Assembly: GCF_020991415.1 (NCBI RefSeq)
Contig: NZ_JAJMOY010000005.1
Coordinates: forward strand, 124,001 to 188,000
DNA from: Flavobacterium sp. ENC
Lineage (GTDB): Bacteria; Bacteroidota; Bacteroidia; Flavobacteriales; Flavobacteriaceae
Reading direction: 5' to 3'
DNA length: 64,000 nucleotides
The notes beneath the pieces are model-generated. The model did not search any database. It was not told the origin of the DNA and saw nothing but the letters and a program-made list of their open reading frames with translations. Shown piece after piece: positions 33,714-42,480 of the stretch. How positions within the stretch are numbered: the stretch's first letter is position 1; every line of letters starts with the position of its first letter. Position numbers and translations under genes: made by a program.

Positions 33714-34091
33714 TTAAAATTAATTTAGTGAACGGCAAAAATAAAATTTTTATTGAAACTGAGGTAAAAAAAATCAATTTTATCACTATTTTAAAAAAAA
33801 TAATTTCAACAATCCTAACTCCTTTCCTTTCAATGGCAAAATAATTCATCCTGAAAAGCTTCAAAAGCCTTTTATATCGATAATTTTCGATAATTTGCAC
33901 CCTCAAATTTTTGTTGTTCAAAACATGACTTTTCCTGAGCTGCGGGTATCATTTTAGCCACAGATTTTAAAGATTCTCACAGATTAGAGCACTATTTTTA
34001 AAGAAATCCTTTGAAAATTCTTCAATCTGTAGCGTAAAAATTGAATCTCCGGGAAAACTCCTGCTCAAAACAGCAGATTTTATCCTTAAAA

Positions 34092-35171
34092 ATGCATTTA
34101 AACAAAATTTCTTTATTCAATTATAAAAATTTCTCCGAAGCCAGTTTTGATTTCGACCACAAGATCAATTGTTTTGTCGGGAAAAACGGAATAGGAAAAA
34201 CTAACGTGCTGGATGCTATTTATCATTTGGCTTATGGAAAAAGTTATTTCAATCCGCTGGCCGTTCAGAACATCAAACATGGCGAAGAGTTTTTTGTAAT
34301 TGATGCCGAGCTGGAAAAAAATGACAGAACCGAGCAAATTGTCTGCAGTTTAAAAAAAGGGCAGAAAAAAATCTTAAAAAGAAACGGCAAAGCTTACGAT
34401 AAATTCTCCGATCACATTGGATTTATTCCATTAGTGATTATTTCCCCTGCCGACCGCGATCTGATTGTGGAAGGAAGCGAGACAAGACGTAAATTTATGG
34501 ACAGTGTGATTTCGCAATTAGACCATACGTATTTGCATCAGCTCATTCAATATCAGAAAATCATTGTACAGCGAAATGCCCTTCTGAAATATTTTGCCCT
34601 GAATCATGTTTTTGACAACGATACCTTATCTATATATAATGAACAGCTGGATGCTTTTGGAAAATCTATTTTTGAAAAACGAAAAGATTTCCTCGAACAG
34701 TTTATCCCTATATTTAAGAAGCACCATCAGGCTATAACCGGCTCTGAAGAATCGGTGCAGCTGGTTTATGAAAGTCATCTGTTCGAAAAAAACCTGCTGA
34801 TGCTTTTACAGGAAACGATTAACAAGGATCGCGCCTTACATTATACCAGTTCAGGAATTCACAAGGATGATTTATCTTTTGAAATTGACGGTTATCCGAT
34901 AAAGAAATTCGGTTCGCAGGGTCAGCAAAAGTCATTTCTGATTGCCCTGAAACTGGCTCAGTTTGAATTTCTGAAAAAACAAAGCGGCGTAAAACCGCTG
35001 CTGCTTTTTGATGATATTTTTGACAAATTAGACGAAAGCCGGGTGGCAAAAATTATTGAAATGGTAAACAGTGATACGTTTGGGCAGCTTTTTATTTCAG
35101 ACACCCATCCGGATCGTACCGAAGCGATTGTAAAATCAACACACCAGAGTTATAAGATCTTTAATCTGTAA
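34092..35171 (+). CDS. recF: DNA replication/repair protein RecF
   Basis: A 359-residue RecF, starting at the ATG at 34092 ([14 protein letters not shown]). An extension from 34041 would add 17 residues with no family support. The ATPase motifs are Walker [10 protein letters not shown] (residues about 32-40), the lever-domain middle, and the signature/Walker [19 protein letters not shown]. It loads RecA at single-strand gaps with RecOR. The gene is not adjacent to dnaN or gyrB here. Confidence 0.92.
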   Translation: MHLNKISLFNYKNFSEASFDFDHKINCFVGKNGIGKTNVLDAIYHLAYGKSYFNPLAVQNIKHGEEFFVIDAELEKNDRTEQIVCSLKKGQKKILKRNGKAYDKFSDHIGFIPLVIISPADRDLIVEGSETRRKFMDSVISQLDHTYLHQLIQYQKIIVQRNALLKYFALNHVFDNDTLSIYNEQLDAFGKSIFEKRKDFLEQFIPIFKKHHQAITGSEESVQLVYESHLFEKNLLMLLQETINKDRALHYTSSGIHKDDLSFEIDGYPIKKFGSQGQQKSFLIALKLAQFEFLKKQSGVKPLLLFDDIFDKLDESRVAKIIEMVNSDTFGQLFISDTHPDRTEAIVKSTHQSYKIFNL

Positions 35172-35176
35172 GAAGC

Positions 35177-35316
35177 TTTTTTGCCACGAATTCCACAAAT
35201 TTTCACTAATTGTCCTAATATGCAATAATTATTAGCCACAGGTTTGAAGACTTTGTAAAAGCTTGACAACTAAAAAAACTTTTAAAATTCGTGCTAATTC
35301 GTGAAATTCGTGGCGA
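35177..35316. repeat. Palindromic repeat, GCCACGAATT type (copy 2, interrupted)
   Basis: Begins TTTTTTGCCACGAATTCCAC and ends GTGAAATTCGTGGCGAAC. The arms are separated by about 75 bp of unrelated AT-rich sequence (35218-35280). Between recF and the DUF2461 gene. Confidence 0.75.
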
Positions 35317-35384
35317 ACTTTACAACCACTATTATGCAGAAGTATTAAATTAGCCAAAACAAATAACTGTCATAACTATACAAT

Positions 35385-36062
35385 ATGCTTACGAAAGAAT
35401 CATTGCAATTTTTAGACGACTTAAAAGCCAACAACAACAGGGACTGGTTTCAGGATAATAAAAAACGATACGAGATTTTCAAAAAAGATTACCATCAGTT
35501 AGTGGGTGATTTTCTTAATGCGATGAAGCCACTGGATCCTTCGCTGGAATTACTGGAAATTAAAAATTGTACGTTCAGAATCAATCGCGACATTCGGTTT
35601 TCTAAAGACAAATCGCCTTACAAAGCACATTTAGGCGTCTGGATGTCTTCCGGTGCAAAAGGACAGAATCGTTCGGGATATTATGTACATATTGAAAAAG
35701 GCGCCAGTTTTATCGCAGGAGGATTTTATTCACCGGATCCTGAACAATTAAAAAAGGTCCGAAAAGAAATTGCCTTTTTTCATGAGGATTTAGAAGCTGC
35801 TATAGCCGACAAAAACTTCAAGAAAGAGTTTGGAAATCTGGATTTCGACGAAAACAATTCACTTAAAAACCCGCCGCGTGGTTATGAAAAGGATCACCCT
35901 GCCATTGAATTTTTAAAACTGAAAAGTTTTACCGCTACTCAGAAATACGACATCAAAGAGGTGACCCAAAAAGATTTTGTGGCAAAGATGAGTCAGAAAC
36001 TGATTGCTTTAAAACCGTTAAACGAATTCATTAATCGTGCTCTGGAAACCGATGAATTTTAA
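35385..36062 (+). CDS. DUF2461 protein
   Basis: A 225-residue DUF2461 protein. Its signature features are LKANNNRDWFQDNKKRYEIFKKDY at the N-terminus, CTFRINRDIRFSKDKSPYKAHLG in the centre and a conserved PxGxxxDHP-like segment (PPRGYEKDHPAIEFLK). No signal peptide or membrane segment is present. The biochemical role of this widespread family is not established. It is flanked on both sides by palindromic repeats, so it is probably monocistronic. Confidence 0.88.
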   Translation: MLTKESLQFLDDLKANNNRDWFQDNKKRYEIFKKDYHQLVGDFLNAMKPLDPSLELLEIKNCTFRINRDIRFSKDKSPYKAHLGVWMSSGAKGQNRSGYYVHIEKGASFIAGGFYSPDPEQLKKVRKEIAFFHEDLEAAIADKNFKKEFGNLDFDENNSLKNPPRGYEKDHPAIEFLKLKSFTATQKYDIKEVTQKDFVAKMSQKLIALKPLNEFINRALETDEF

Positions 36063-36077
36063 ATTCAGATAAATTTT

Positions 36078-36136
36078 AGCCACGAATTTCACGAATTAGC
36101 ACGAATTAATTAGTGGAAATTCGTGAAATTCGTGGC
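36078..36136. repeat. Palindromic repeat, GCCACGAATT type (copy 3)
   Basis: The most compact copy: TAGCCACGAATTTCACGAAT pairs with ATTCGTGAAATTCGTGGC around GCACGAATTAATTAGTGG. Confidence 0.85.
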
Positions 36137-36156
36137 AGGAAAAACCATATAACGGA

Positions 36157-37215
36157 ATGAAAAGAAAAATACTTTTTCTTGGCGAATCTTATCGCGCTGA
36201 TGCGATCACCTGGATGAAAGGCCTGAAAGAATTTGGCGATTTTGAAATTATAACCTGGGAACTTCAAACACCAAACAATTCAAAATTAAACCGATTCAGA
36301 CGTATTGCAGAATATTTCTTCTCGCCTCTTGCTATCCGAAAAATCATTCGAAAGAAAAAACCCGATATGGTGATTGCCGAAAGAACGACCAGTTATGGCT
36401 TTCTCGCTGCTTTATCCGGTGCCAGAACCATTGCCATTGCGCAGCAGGGAAGAACAGATTTATGGCCGGAAGGTTCCATTCTGTTGCCTTTCAAAAAATT
36501 CATTCAGAAATATGCTTTCAAAAAAGCACACCTGATTCATGCCTGGGGACCTGTAATGACCATTTCGATGAAAGAAAGAGGCGTTGACATGAGTAAGGTG
36601 CTGGTGCTGCCAAAGGGAATTGACTTTTCAATTTTCACCCCGTCCCTTTCCAATGCTACCAGAATTGAAGCTATAGTAACACGTTCTTTACAGCCGGAAT
36701 ACCGTCATGATTCGATTTTAAAAGCTTTCTCGATTTTAAATCAAAAAGGAATTGATTTTTCACTTACTATTGTCGGCGACGGAACCCGTTTGTCTTTTTT
36801 GAAGGATTTAGCCAAAGATTTACAGATCGAAAACAAAGTCATTTTTACAGGAAGAATTCCGAATACCGACCTTCCGAGATTATTGCAAAAATCAAATATC
36901 TACATCAGCATGCCCATAACCGAAGGTGTTTCGGCTTCCTTATTTGAAGCGATGGCCTGCAATTGCTACCCCGTAGTTTCTGATATTCCCGGAAATCAAA
37001 GCTGGATCAAACATCGCGAGAACGGGCAATTGATTGAAATTGATAATGTCGAAATGCTGGCAGAAGAGTTAATCTGGTCTTTTGAAAATATGGAATCCCG
37101 GACCAATGCTGTTTTACAGAATCGAAAGTTTGTAGAGGAAAATGCGAATTATGACATCAATATGAAGATTATTGCGGATAACTATCATGATTTATTGGAT
37201 TTGCGAAATATTTAA
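36157..37215 (+). CDS. Glycosyltransferase family 4 (GT-B fold)
   Basis: A 352-residue GT-B glycosyltransferase. The N-terminal Rossmann half includes KRKILFLGESYRAD. The C-terminal donor-binding half has IEAIVTRSLQPEYRHDSILKAF, LTIVGDGTRLSFLKDLAKDL, VIFTGRIPNTDLPRLL and the ExxxxE-type ISMPITEGVSASLFEAMAC. It uses a nucleotide sugar or polyprenyl acceptor, unknown here. No other polysaccharide genes surround it, so it may act in a lipid-linked or cell-surface pathway elsewhere. Confidence 0.87.
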   Translation: MKRKILFLGESYRADAITWMKGLKEFGDFEIITWELQTPNNSKLNRFRRIAEYFFSPLAIRKIIRKKKPDMVIAERTTSYGFLAALSGARTIAIAQQGRTDLWPEGSILLPFKKFIQKYAFKKAHLIHAWGPVMTISMKERGVDMSKVLVLPKGIDFSIFTPSLSNATRIEAIVTRSLQPEYRHDSILKAFSILNQKGIDFSLTIVGDGTRLSFLKDLAKDLQIENKVIFTGRIPNTDLPRLLQKSNIYISMPITEGVSASLFEAMACNCYPVVSDIPGNQSWIKHRENGQLIEIDNVEMLAEELIWSFENMESRTNAVLQNRKFVEENANYDINMKIIADNYHDLLDLRNI

Positions 37216-37308
37216 CCGCAAGGTTCACGAAGTTTTACGCGATGAACGTTAAGCTTTGCGAACTTCGCGTATCCAGACACCTTTCGGGATTGCGCTCTTT
37301 GCAGTTAA
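37213..37308. repeat. Dispersed intergenic repeat, CCGCAAGGTTCACG type
   Basis: AACCGCAAGGTTCACGAAG ... CTCTTTGCAGTTAA, sharing CGCAAAG/CTTTGCG half-sites with the element at 5995-6110. It starts at the stop of the glycosyltransferase. Confidence 0.6.
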
Positions 37309-37383
37309 AATACATTTTATCAAAACTCAGCTCAAATAAATTATAATCCTTACTTTTGAACTCAGATTTAAAGCCTTTTATTT

Positions 37384-38397
37384 ATGGAAATCCAATCCAA
37401 TTTTTCTTTAAAAAAACACAACACTTTTGGTATCGAAGCCAAAGCGAAACAATTTGTAGCCATTCATTCAATAGCCGAATTGAAAACCATTTTAGAGGAA
37501 AATAAAAACCAGAAAAAATTTGTTTTGGGCGGCGGCAGCAACATGCTTTTAACAAAAGATATTGATGCTTTAGTCATTCATATCGATTTAAAAGGCAAAA
37601 AAATCATTAAGGAAGACGATGATTTTGTCTGGGTCGAAAGTCAGGCGGGAGAAACCTGGCATGATTTCGTTCTGTACACCATTGAGAACAATTTTGGCGG
37701 TTTAGAAAACATGTCCTTAATTCCCGGAAATGTTGGTACTACTCCGGTTCAGAATATCGGTGCCTACGGAACTGAGATCAAAGATACTTTTGTTTCCTGT
37801 GAAGCGATGAATATTGAATCCCAGGAAATGCGAACGTTCACGAATGCTGAATGTAATTTCGGTTACAGAGAGAGCATTTTTAAAAATGAAATTAAAGACC
37901 AATATATCATCACGTCGGTGATTTACAAACTGACGAAACGCAATCATAAAATCAACACTTCGTACGGAGATATTCTGGCTGAACTGGCTAAAAACAATAT
38001 TACAACGCCTACTCTGAAAGATGTAAGCAATGCCGTAATCACTATCAGACAAAGCAAATTACCGGATCCGAAGGAATTAGGAAACAGCGGAAGCTTCTTT
38101 AAAAATCCGATTCTACTGAAATCTGATTTTGAAAAAATCCACCAAAAGTTTCCGGAAATGAAATACTACGAGGTTTCAGAAACCGAGGTAAAAGTGCCTG
38201 CGGGCTGGCTGATTGAACAAGCCGGTTTTAAAGGTAAACGTTTTGGAGATGCCGGAGTTCATAAAAACCAGGCTTTGGTTTTGGTGAATTACGGAAATGC
38301 CACCGGACAGGAAATTTTAGCCGTTTCAAAAGAAGTTCAGAATACTGTTTTTAAAACGTTTGGCATTCATATCGAAGCTGAAGTAAATGTGATTTAA
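37384..38397 (+). CDS. murB: UDP-N-acetylenolpyruvoylglucosamine reductase
   Basis: A 337-residue type I MurB. The FAD-binding domain has HNTFGIEAKAKQF, LGGGSNML and SLIPGNVGTTPVQNIGAYGTEI. The substrate domain carries the catalytic Ser in NSGSFFKNP. The C-terminal loop is PAGWLIEQAGFKGKR. It reduces enolpyruvyl-UDP-GlcNAc with NADPH in peptidoglycan synthesis. TACTTTTG at 37351-37358 is a fair -7 candidate 25 bp upstream. Confidence 0.95.
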   Translation: MEIQSNFSLKKHNTFGIEAKAKQFVAIHSIAELKTILEENKNQKKFVLGGGSNMLLTKDIDALVIHIDLKGKKIIKEDDDFVWVESQAGETWHDFVLYTIENNFGGLENMSLIPGNVGTTPVQNIGAYGTEIKDTFVSCEAMNIESQEMRTFTNAECNFGYRESIFKNEIKDQYIITSVIYKLTKRNHKINTSYGDILAELAKNNITTPTLKDVSNAVITIRQSKLPDPKELGNSGSFFKNPILLKSDFEKIHQKFPEMKYYEVSETEVKVPAGWLIEQAGFKGKRFGDAGVHKNQALVLVNYGNATGQEILAVSKEVQNTVFKTFGIHIEAEVNVI

Positions 38398-38402
38398 ATA
38401 TA

Positions 38403-38456
38403 TTGCCACGAATTACCCCCCTAAATTAGTGGAAATTCGTGCAATTCGTGGCAAAA
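38403..38456. repeat. Palindromic repeat, GCCACGAATT type (copy 4, short)
   Basis: TTGCCACGAATTACCCC ... GGAAATTCGTGCAATTCGTGGCAA, arms of about 14 bp around a short spacer, between murB and the PaiB-like gene. Confidence 0.75.
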
Positions 38457-38471
38457 AAACAAGACCCAAAA

Positions 38472-39086
38472 ATGTACACACCTGAGATATACAAAAACGA
38501 AGATCCGGAATCGATCAGAACTTTTATAAAAGAGAACAGTTTTGGCATCCTTATCAATCAGACGCACGGAAAATTATGCGCTACCCACATTCCGATAGAA
38601 CTCGAAACGAATGCTGACGGAAAAGAAGTTTTACAGGGACATATTTCAAAATTAAATCCGCAGGCAGAAGGTTTTGCAGAAAACGATCAGGTTCTTGCTG
38701 TATTTTCAGGCGCTCACAGTTACATTTCTTCTTCGTGGTACGATCATGAGAATGTCCCGACATGGAACTATATAGCCGTACATGTTTACGGCCGTATCAA
38801 AATAACGGATGAAACCGCAACCATCGAATCCCTCAGGAAACTGGTTGACAAATACGAAGCGGGTTCAGAGAATCCGGTTCGCCTCGAAAACCTGTCAGCC
38901 AAAACCATGCGTGAGGCCAGGGGAATTTTTGGTTTTGAAATCGAAATCGATGAAATTCAGGCCACAAAAAAACTATCACAAAACAGGGACGATCACAATT
39001 ATAAAAACATAATTTCGGAGTTGGAAAAGACTGAAAACCCTCAGGCTATTGCTGTTGCGAAAGAAATGTCAAAATGCCGAAAGTAA
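38472..39086 (+). CDS. FMN-binding negative transcriptional regulator family (PaiB-like)
   Basis: A 204-residue PaiB-like protein. The start used is ATG 38472 (MYTPEIYKNEDP), which fits the family; an extension to 38439 lies in the palindrome. The split-barrel FMN fold has FGILINQ, ATHIPIELE, GHISKLNPQ, VLAVFSGAHSYISSSWYDHENVPTWNYIAVHVYG. The last segment is characteristic of PaiB. In Bacillus PaiB acts with PaiA on protease and sporulation genes. Here no PaiA-like gene adjoins. Confidence 0.9.
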   Translation: MYTPEIYKNEDPESIRTFIKENSFGILINQTHGKLCATHIPIELETNADGKEVLQGHISKLNPQAEGFAENDQVLAVFSGAHSYISSSWYDHENVPTWNYIAVHVYGRIKITDETATIESLRKLVDKYEAGSENPVRLENLSAKTMREARGIFGFEIEIDEIQATKKLSQNRDDHNYKNIISELEKTENPQAIAVAKEMSKCRK

Positions 39087-39100
39087 ATTGGTATTAATCA

Positions 39101-39130
39101 TTGAAAATTAGGAATTCATAAGTACATTTG
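39101..39130 (+). promoter_or_regulatory. Promoter ahead of GT2/ECF sigma pair
   Basis: TTG (39101-39103), 19-nt spacer, TACATTTG (39123-39130), an ideal spacing for the Bacteroidota housekeeping promoter, about 40 bp before the glycosyltransferase ATG. Confidence 0.65.
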
Positions 39131-39169
39131 CACGCGCAAGATTCAGAAATTAAAAGACATTAAAATCAG

Positions 39170-40276
39170 ATGCTTACATTCATTTTTTACTTTTTTATTG
39201 CTATTGTTGTTCTACAACTTTCTTACTATCTGGGTATTTTCGGAAAATTTGCTTTTGGCAAACCACAAAGCATTACGCCAAAAAACATTCCTGTTTCTGT
39301 GATTGTCTGTGCTAAAAATGAAGAAGAAAACGTAAAAAAATACATTCCCTTACTAGCGGAACAAAACTATCCTGATTTTGAAATTGTTTTAATTGATGAT
39401 GCTTCAAGTGATGAAACGCTGGAAGTTTTTGAAGAATTTGAAAAACTATACGATAATATCCGTTTGGTAAAAGTAGAAAATAATGAAGCCTTTTGGGGTA
39501 ACAAAAAATATGCGTTGACACTAGGGATTAAAGCCTCCAAAAAAGAGTACCTTTTGTTTACGGATGCCGATTGTTATCCGACATCAAAAGACTGGATTAC
39601 CGCAATGACTTCGCAGTTTACCATGAACAAAACCATAGTGTTAGGGTATGGAGGTTATGAAAAAAGAGAGCGTTCTTTATTGAATAAACTAATTCGATTT
39701 GAAACCGTTCTTACTGCGGTACAATATTTCTCCTGGGCAAAAGTAGGACTTCCCTACATGGGTGTTGGGCGAAATTTAGCATACAAAAAGGAAGAATTTT
39801 TTAATGTGAATGGTTTTATTGAACACATTCAGGTTCGTTCGGGTGATGATGACCTGTTCGTCAATCAGGCTGCCAATAAAAGCAACACTACCATTTCCTT
39901 CACTCCTGAAAGTTTCACCTATTCGAAACCAAAAGAAAGCTACGGAGAATGGTTTTCCCAAAAGAGAAGACATGTTTCTACAGCAAATTATTACAAAGTT
40001 TTTGATAAAATTCAGTTAGGTCTTTTTTATACCTCACAATTATTTTTCTTTTTATTAGTTATACTTCTGCTGTCTTTTCAATTTCAGTGGATTGCTGTAT
40101 TGGCTTTATTAGCCACACGCTACACCATTGCCTGGATTGTAATGGGATTTTCAGCAGGAAAACTGAAAGAGAAAGATTTAAAAGTATGGTTTCCTGTTGT
40201 AGAAATCATGCTTATATTCACGCAAATTAATATCTTTATAACTAATATCTTTTCAAAACCTGTACATTGGAAATAA
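39170..40276 (+). CDS. Glycosyltransferase family 2, processive membrane type
   Basis: A 368-residue protein. An N-terminal helix (residues 1-22) precedes a GT-A domain with PVSVIVCAKNEEENVKKYIPLL, VLIDDASSDETLEV, the DxD at LFTDADCYP, RSGDDDLFVNQ and the QxxRW-like EWFSQKRRHVST. Two or three C-terminal helices (about residues 285-365) follow. It resembles chitin/cellulose-synthase-like transferases that extend or export a polymer. It overlaps the following sigma factor by 10 bp, an unusual pairing. Confidence 0.88.
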   Translation: MLTFIFYFFIAIVVLQLSYYLGIFGKFAFGKPQSITPKNIPVSVIVCAKNEEENVKKYIPLLAEQNYPDFEIVLIDDASSDETLEVFEEFEKLYDNIRLVKVENNEAFWGNKKYALTLGIKASKKEYLLFTDADCYPTSKDWITAMTSQFTMNKTIVLGYGGYEKRERSLLNKLIRFETVLTAVQYFSWAKVGLPYMGVGRNLAYKKEEFFNVNGFIEHIQVRSGDDDLFVNQAANKSNTTISFTPESFTYSKPKESYGEWFSQKRRHVSTANYYKVFDKIQLGLFYTSQLFFFLLVILLLSFQFQWIAVLALLATRYTIAWIVMGFSAGKLKEKDLKVWFPVVEIMLIFTQINIFITNIFSKPVHWK

Positions 40277-40818
40277 ATTCTAAAATAGAAAAAGCAAAAA
40301 AAGGCGATCAGGTCGCCTTTACTTTTTTGTTGGATTTCTATTGGAATGAAGTGTACGGTTTTATGCTCAAACGTACTGAAAACGAAACTACTGCCGAAGA
40401 TATTACCATTGAAACTTTCTCAAAAGCTTTTGACAAAATCGCCTCTTATAACCCTGAATTTCAATTCAACACCTGGTTAATTGCGATCGCGAAAAATGTT
40501 TACATTGATTTATTACGTAAAAAGAAAACCAATCTTTTTATAGAAATCACCGATACCGAAGACCAACAGGCCTATAATATCGCCGACACTACTCCCTCTG
40601 CAGAAGATGCCTTAATCAAAGAGCAAAACCTTTCCCGTTTACTGCAATGCATCAAAGAATTGAAACCACATTATCAGGAAGTAATTCACCTGCGTTATTT
40701 TCAGGAAATGACTTATCAGGAAATTGCACTCAAGATTGATGAGCCTTTGAGCAACGTAAAAGTAAAACTACTTCGCGCTAAAAAATTGTTAGCTGAAATT
40801 ATCGAACGTAACAGATAA
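40267..40818 (+). CDS. ECF RNA polymerase sigma factor
   Basis: A 183-residue sigma-70-family ECF factor. The start is the TTG at 40267 (MEINSKIEKAKKGDQVAF), overlapping the GT2 gene by 10 bp. Region 2 is DFYWNEVYGFMLKRTENETTAEDITIETFSKAFDKIASYN with region 2.4 FNTWLIAIAKNVYIDLLRKK. Region 4 is HYQEVIHLRYFQEMTYQEIALKIDEPLSNVKVKLLRAKK. No anti-sigma gene is adjacent; the next gene is a TonB homologue. Cognate promoters are unknown. Confidence 0.9.
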   Translation: MEINSKIEKAKKGDQVAFTFLLDFYWNEVYGFMLKRTENETTAEDITIETFSKAFDKIASYNPEFQFNTWLIAIAKNVYIDLLRKKKTNLFIEITDTEDQQAYNIADTTPSAEDALIKEQNLSRLLQCIKELKPHYQEVIHLRYFQEMTYQEIALKIDEPLSNVKVKLLRAKKLLAEIIERNR

Positions 40819-40984
40819 TTTATTATCTTTAGTTAAAGATTAAAATAGCCACGTATTTTTTCTTAAAAAATTAAAATTTCCACAAACCCTTAACATGTTC
40901 TTTTGTTTTTATTGTCCAATCAAAATTTAAAAATTTTGTTGCTTATGATTTAATGTTTACTTAACCTTAAAATCCAATCTAATT

Positions 40985-41809
40985 ATGTCTAAACTAAGCA
41001 TCTATGAAACCAAGTGGACCAATCTTGTTTTCGAAAACAAAAACAAAGAATACGGCGCGTACCAATTACGCCAGGAAAGTTCTAAAAATTCAATAACAGC
41101 TTTATTTGCAGGATTGCTAGTCATAGCAACTATAGGCAGTGCTTCTGTTTTGGTAAACAAACTTAAACCAAGTGCAGTCATTGATCCAATACCTACGGAT
41201 ATTCCCATGACGGATCCTGTTGTTGTTACACAAGTAGATCTAAAGCAGGACATACCGCCCGCTCCTCCTGCACCACCGCAAAGCGCTTCGACACCGGTAA
41301 CTGAAGTCGTTCAGCTTACAAATCCTGTTGTTGCCAGAACTGAAGAGGCTGTACAGGAAATTGCCACTAATAAAGTAAATGCACCCGTAGTCGAAAATAC
41401 CAGCGGAACAGGAGTTGCTACTACTAATGTTTTACCATCAAATGGTACTGGCGGACAGGTTGCTTCAGCAGCTCCGTCCACTAATGAACCTTTGCTTGCT
41501 GCAACATTAGACAAACAACCTGAATTTCCGGGAGGAATGGCTAAATTTTACACTTTCGTTGGAAATAATTTCCAAAGACCAGAACTGGATGCTGAAAGAA
41601 CCTTACAAGTGTATGTTTCTTTTGTAGTTGAAAAAGACGGTTCCTTAACAGACATCCTTGTAAAAAAAGATCCGGGTTACGGAATGGGAAAAGAAGCTAT
41701 TCGCGTTCTGAAATCATTAAAAACAAAATGGAGCCCTGGTATCCTAGACGGAAAACCGGTTCGCACCGCATACAATCTTCCAATTACAATAAAAACGGAA
41801 CTGGAATAA
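40985..41809 (+). CDS. Energy transducer TonB
   Basis: A 274-residue TonB. A short cytosolic segment with the YGAYQLR motif typical of Bacteroidota TonBs precedes a membrane helix (residues about 34-56). A Pro/Ala/Thr-rich periplasmic spacer with PPAPPAPPQ (about 75-170) follows, then the TonB_C domain (about 178-274, PEFPGGMAKFYTFVGNNF and VSFVVEKDGSLTDI). It couples proton motive force through ExbBD to outer-membrane receptors. No exbB or exbD is adjacent. Confidence 0.92.
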   Translation: MSKLSIYETKWTNLVFENKNKEYGAYQLRQESSKNSITALFAGLLVIATIGSASVLVNKLKPSAVIDPIPTDIPMTDPVVVTQVDLKQDIPPAPPAPPQSASTPVTEVVQLTNPVVARTEEAVQEIATNKVNAPVVENTSGTGVATTNVLPSNGTGGQVASAAPSTNEPLLAATLDKQPEFPGGMAKFYTFVGNNFQRPELDAERTLQVYVSFVVEKDGSLTDILVKKDPGYGMGKEAIRVLKSLKTKWSPGILDGKPVRTAYNLPITIKTELE

Positions 41810-42039
41810 CAAAACAAAGAAGCAGAATTTAGGTTCTGCTTTTTTTATGGTTTTTTAATACCTCAATTAAAAAATGAAGATCATTAAGTTTAACTTCGAT
41901 TCAACAATATCATCTTTTTTACTTTCTTTCATCTTAACTCCTTTCATTATAAAATTAAAAACCAATTCATAAAATCAGTAAAATCAATTACATTTACAGT
42001 ACTTAAAAAGAATTGTATTAAAAATTAAAAACAATAAAC

Positions 42040-42420
42040 ATGGGAATATTTTCGGCTATTCTTGGTAATGCTGGTTCAGTAAGTCAGGAAGATTTGATTA
42101 AAAAATACGGACAGCTTTTAACGGATAGTGAAGAAATTGAAATGGGCTTCAAACTCATCCGCGATACTTTTATCTTCACCAACAAAAGATTAATTCTGAT
42201 TGACGTACAAGGAATTACAGGAAGCAAAACAGAATACAAATCAATTGCATACAAAAGTATCACGCGCTTCAGCGTAGAAACTGCAGGTACTTTTGAACTT
42301 GACGCTGAATTGAAAATATGGGTATCCAGTGAATTACAGCCCAGCATCGTAAAACAATTTAACAAATCAGTGAATGTGTACGATGTACAAAAAGTTTTAG
42401 CATATCATGTTTTAGGATAG
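42040..42420 (+). CDS. Bacterial PH-domain protein (bPH_1)
   Basis: A 126-residue protein matching the bacterial PH (PF08000, YvbH-like) family: DSEEIEMGFKLIRDTFIFTNKRLILIDVQGITGSKTEYKSIAYKSITRFSVETAGTFELDAELKIWVSS. It is cytosolic. The family role is not established, although homologues have been linked to stress and phage responses. A clear terminator follows. Confidence 0.88.
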   Translation: MGIFSAILGNAGSVSQEDLIKKYGQLLTDSEEIEMGFKLIRDTFIFTNKRLILIDVQGITGSKTEYKSIAYKSITRFSVETAGTFELDAELKIWVSSELQPSIVKQFNKSVNVYDVQKVLAYHVLG

Positions 42421-42431
42421 TATAAAAACTA

Positions 42432-42460
42432 AAAACCCGACAAGTTATTTGTCGGGTTTT
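42432..42460. terminator. Terminator between PH-domain gene and M48 protease gene
   Basis: AAAACCCGACAA / TTGTCGGGTTTT stem with a loop of about 5 nt, followed by CTTTTT. It serves the plus gene and sits just beyond the minus gene end. Confidence 0.88.
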
Positions 42461-42480
42461 CTTTTTATAATCCGGAATCC

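Noticed and set aside
34041..34091. Longer N-terminus for recF
   Set aside because: The extension (17 residues) lacks homology to RecF; the ATG at 34092 precedes the family start [14 protein letters not shown].
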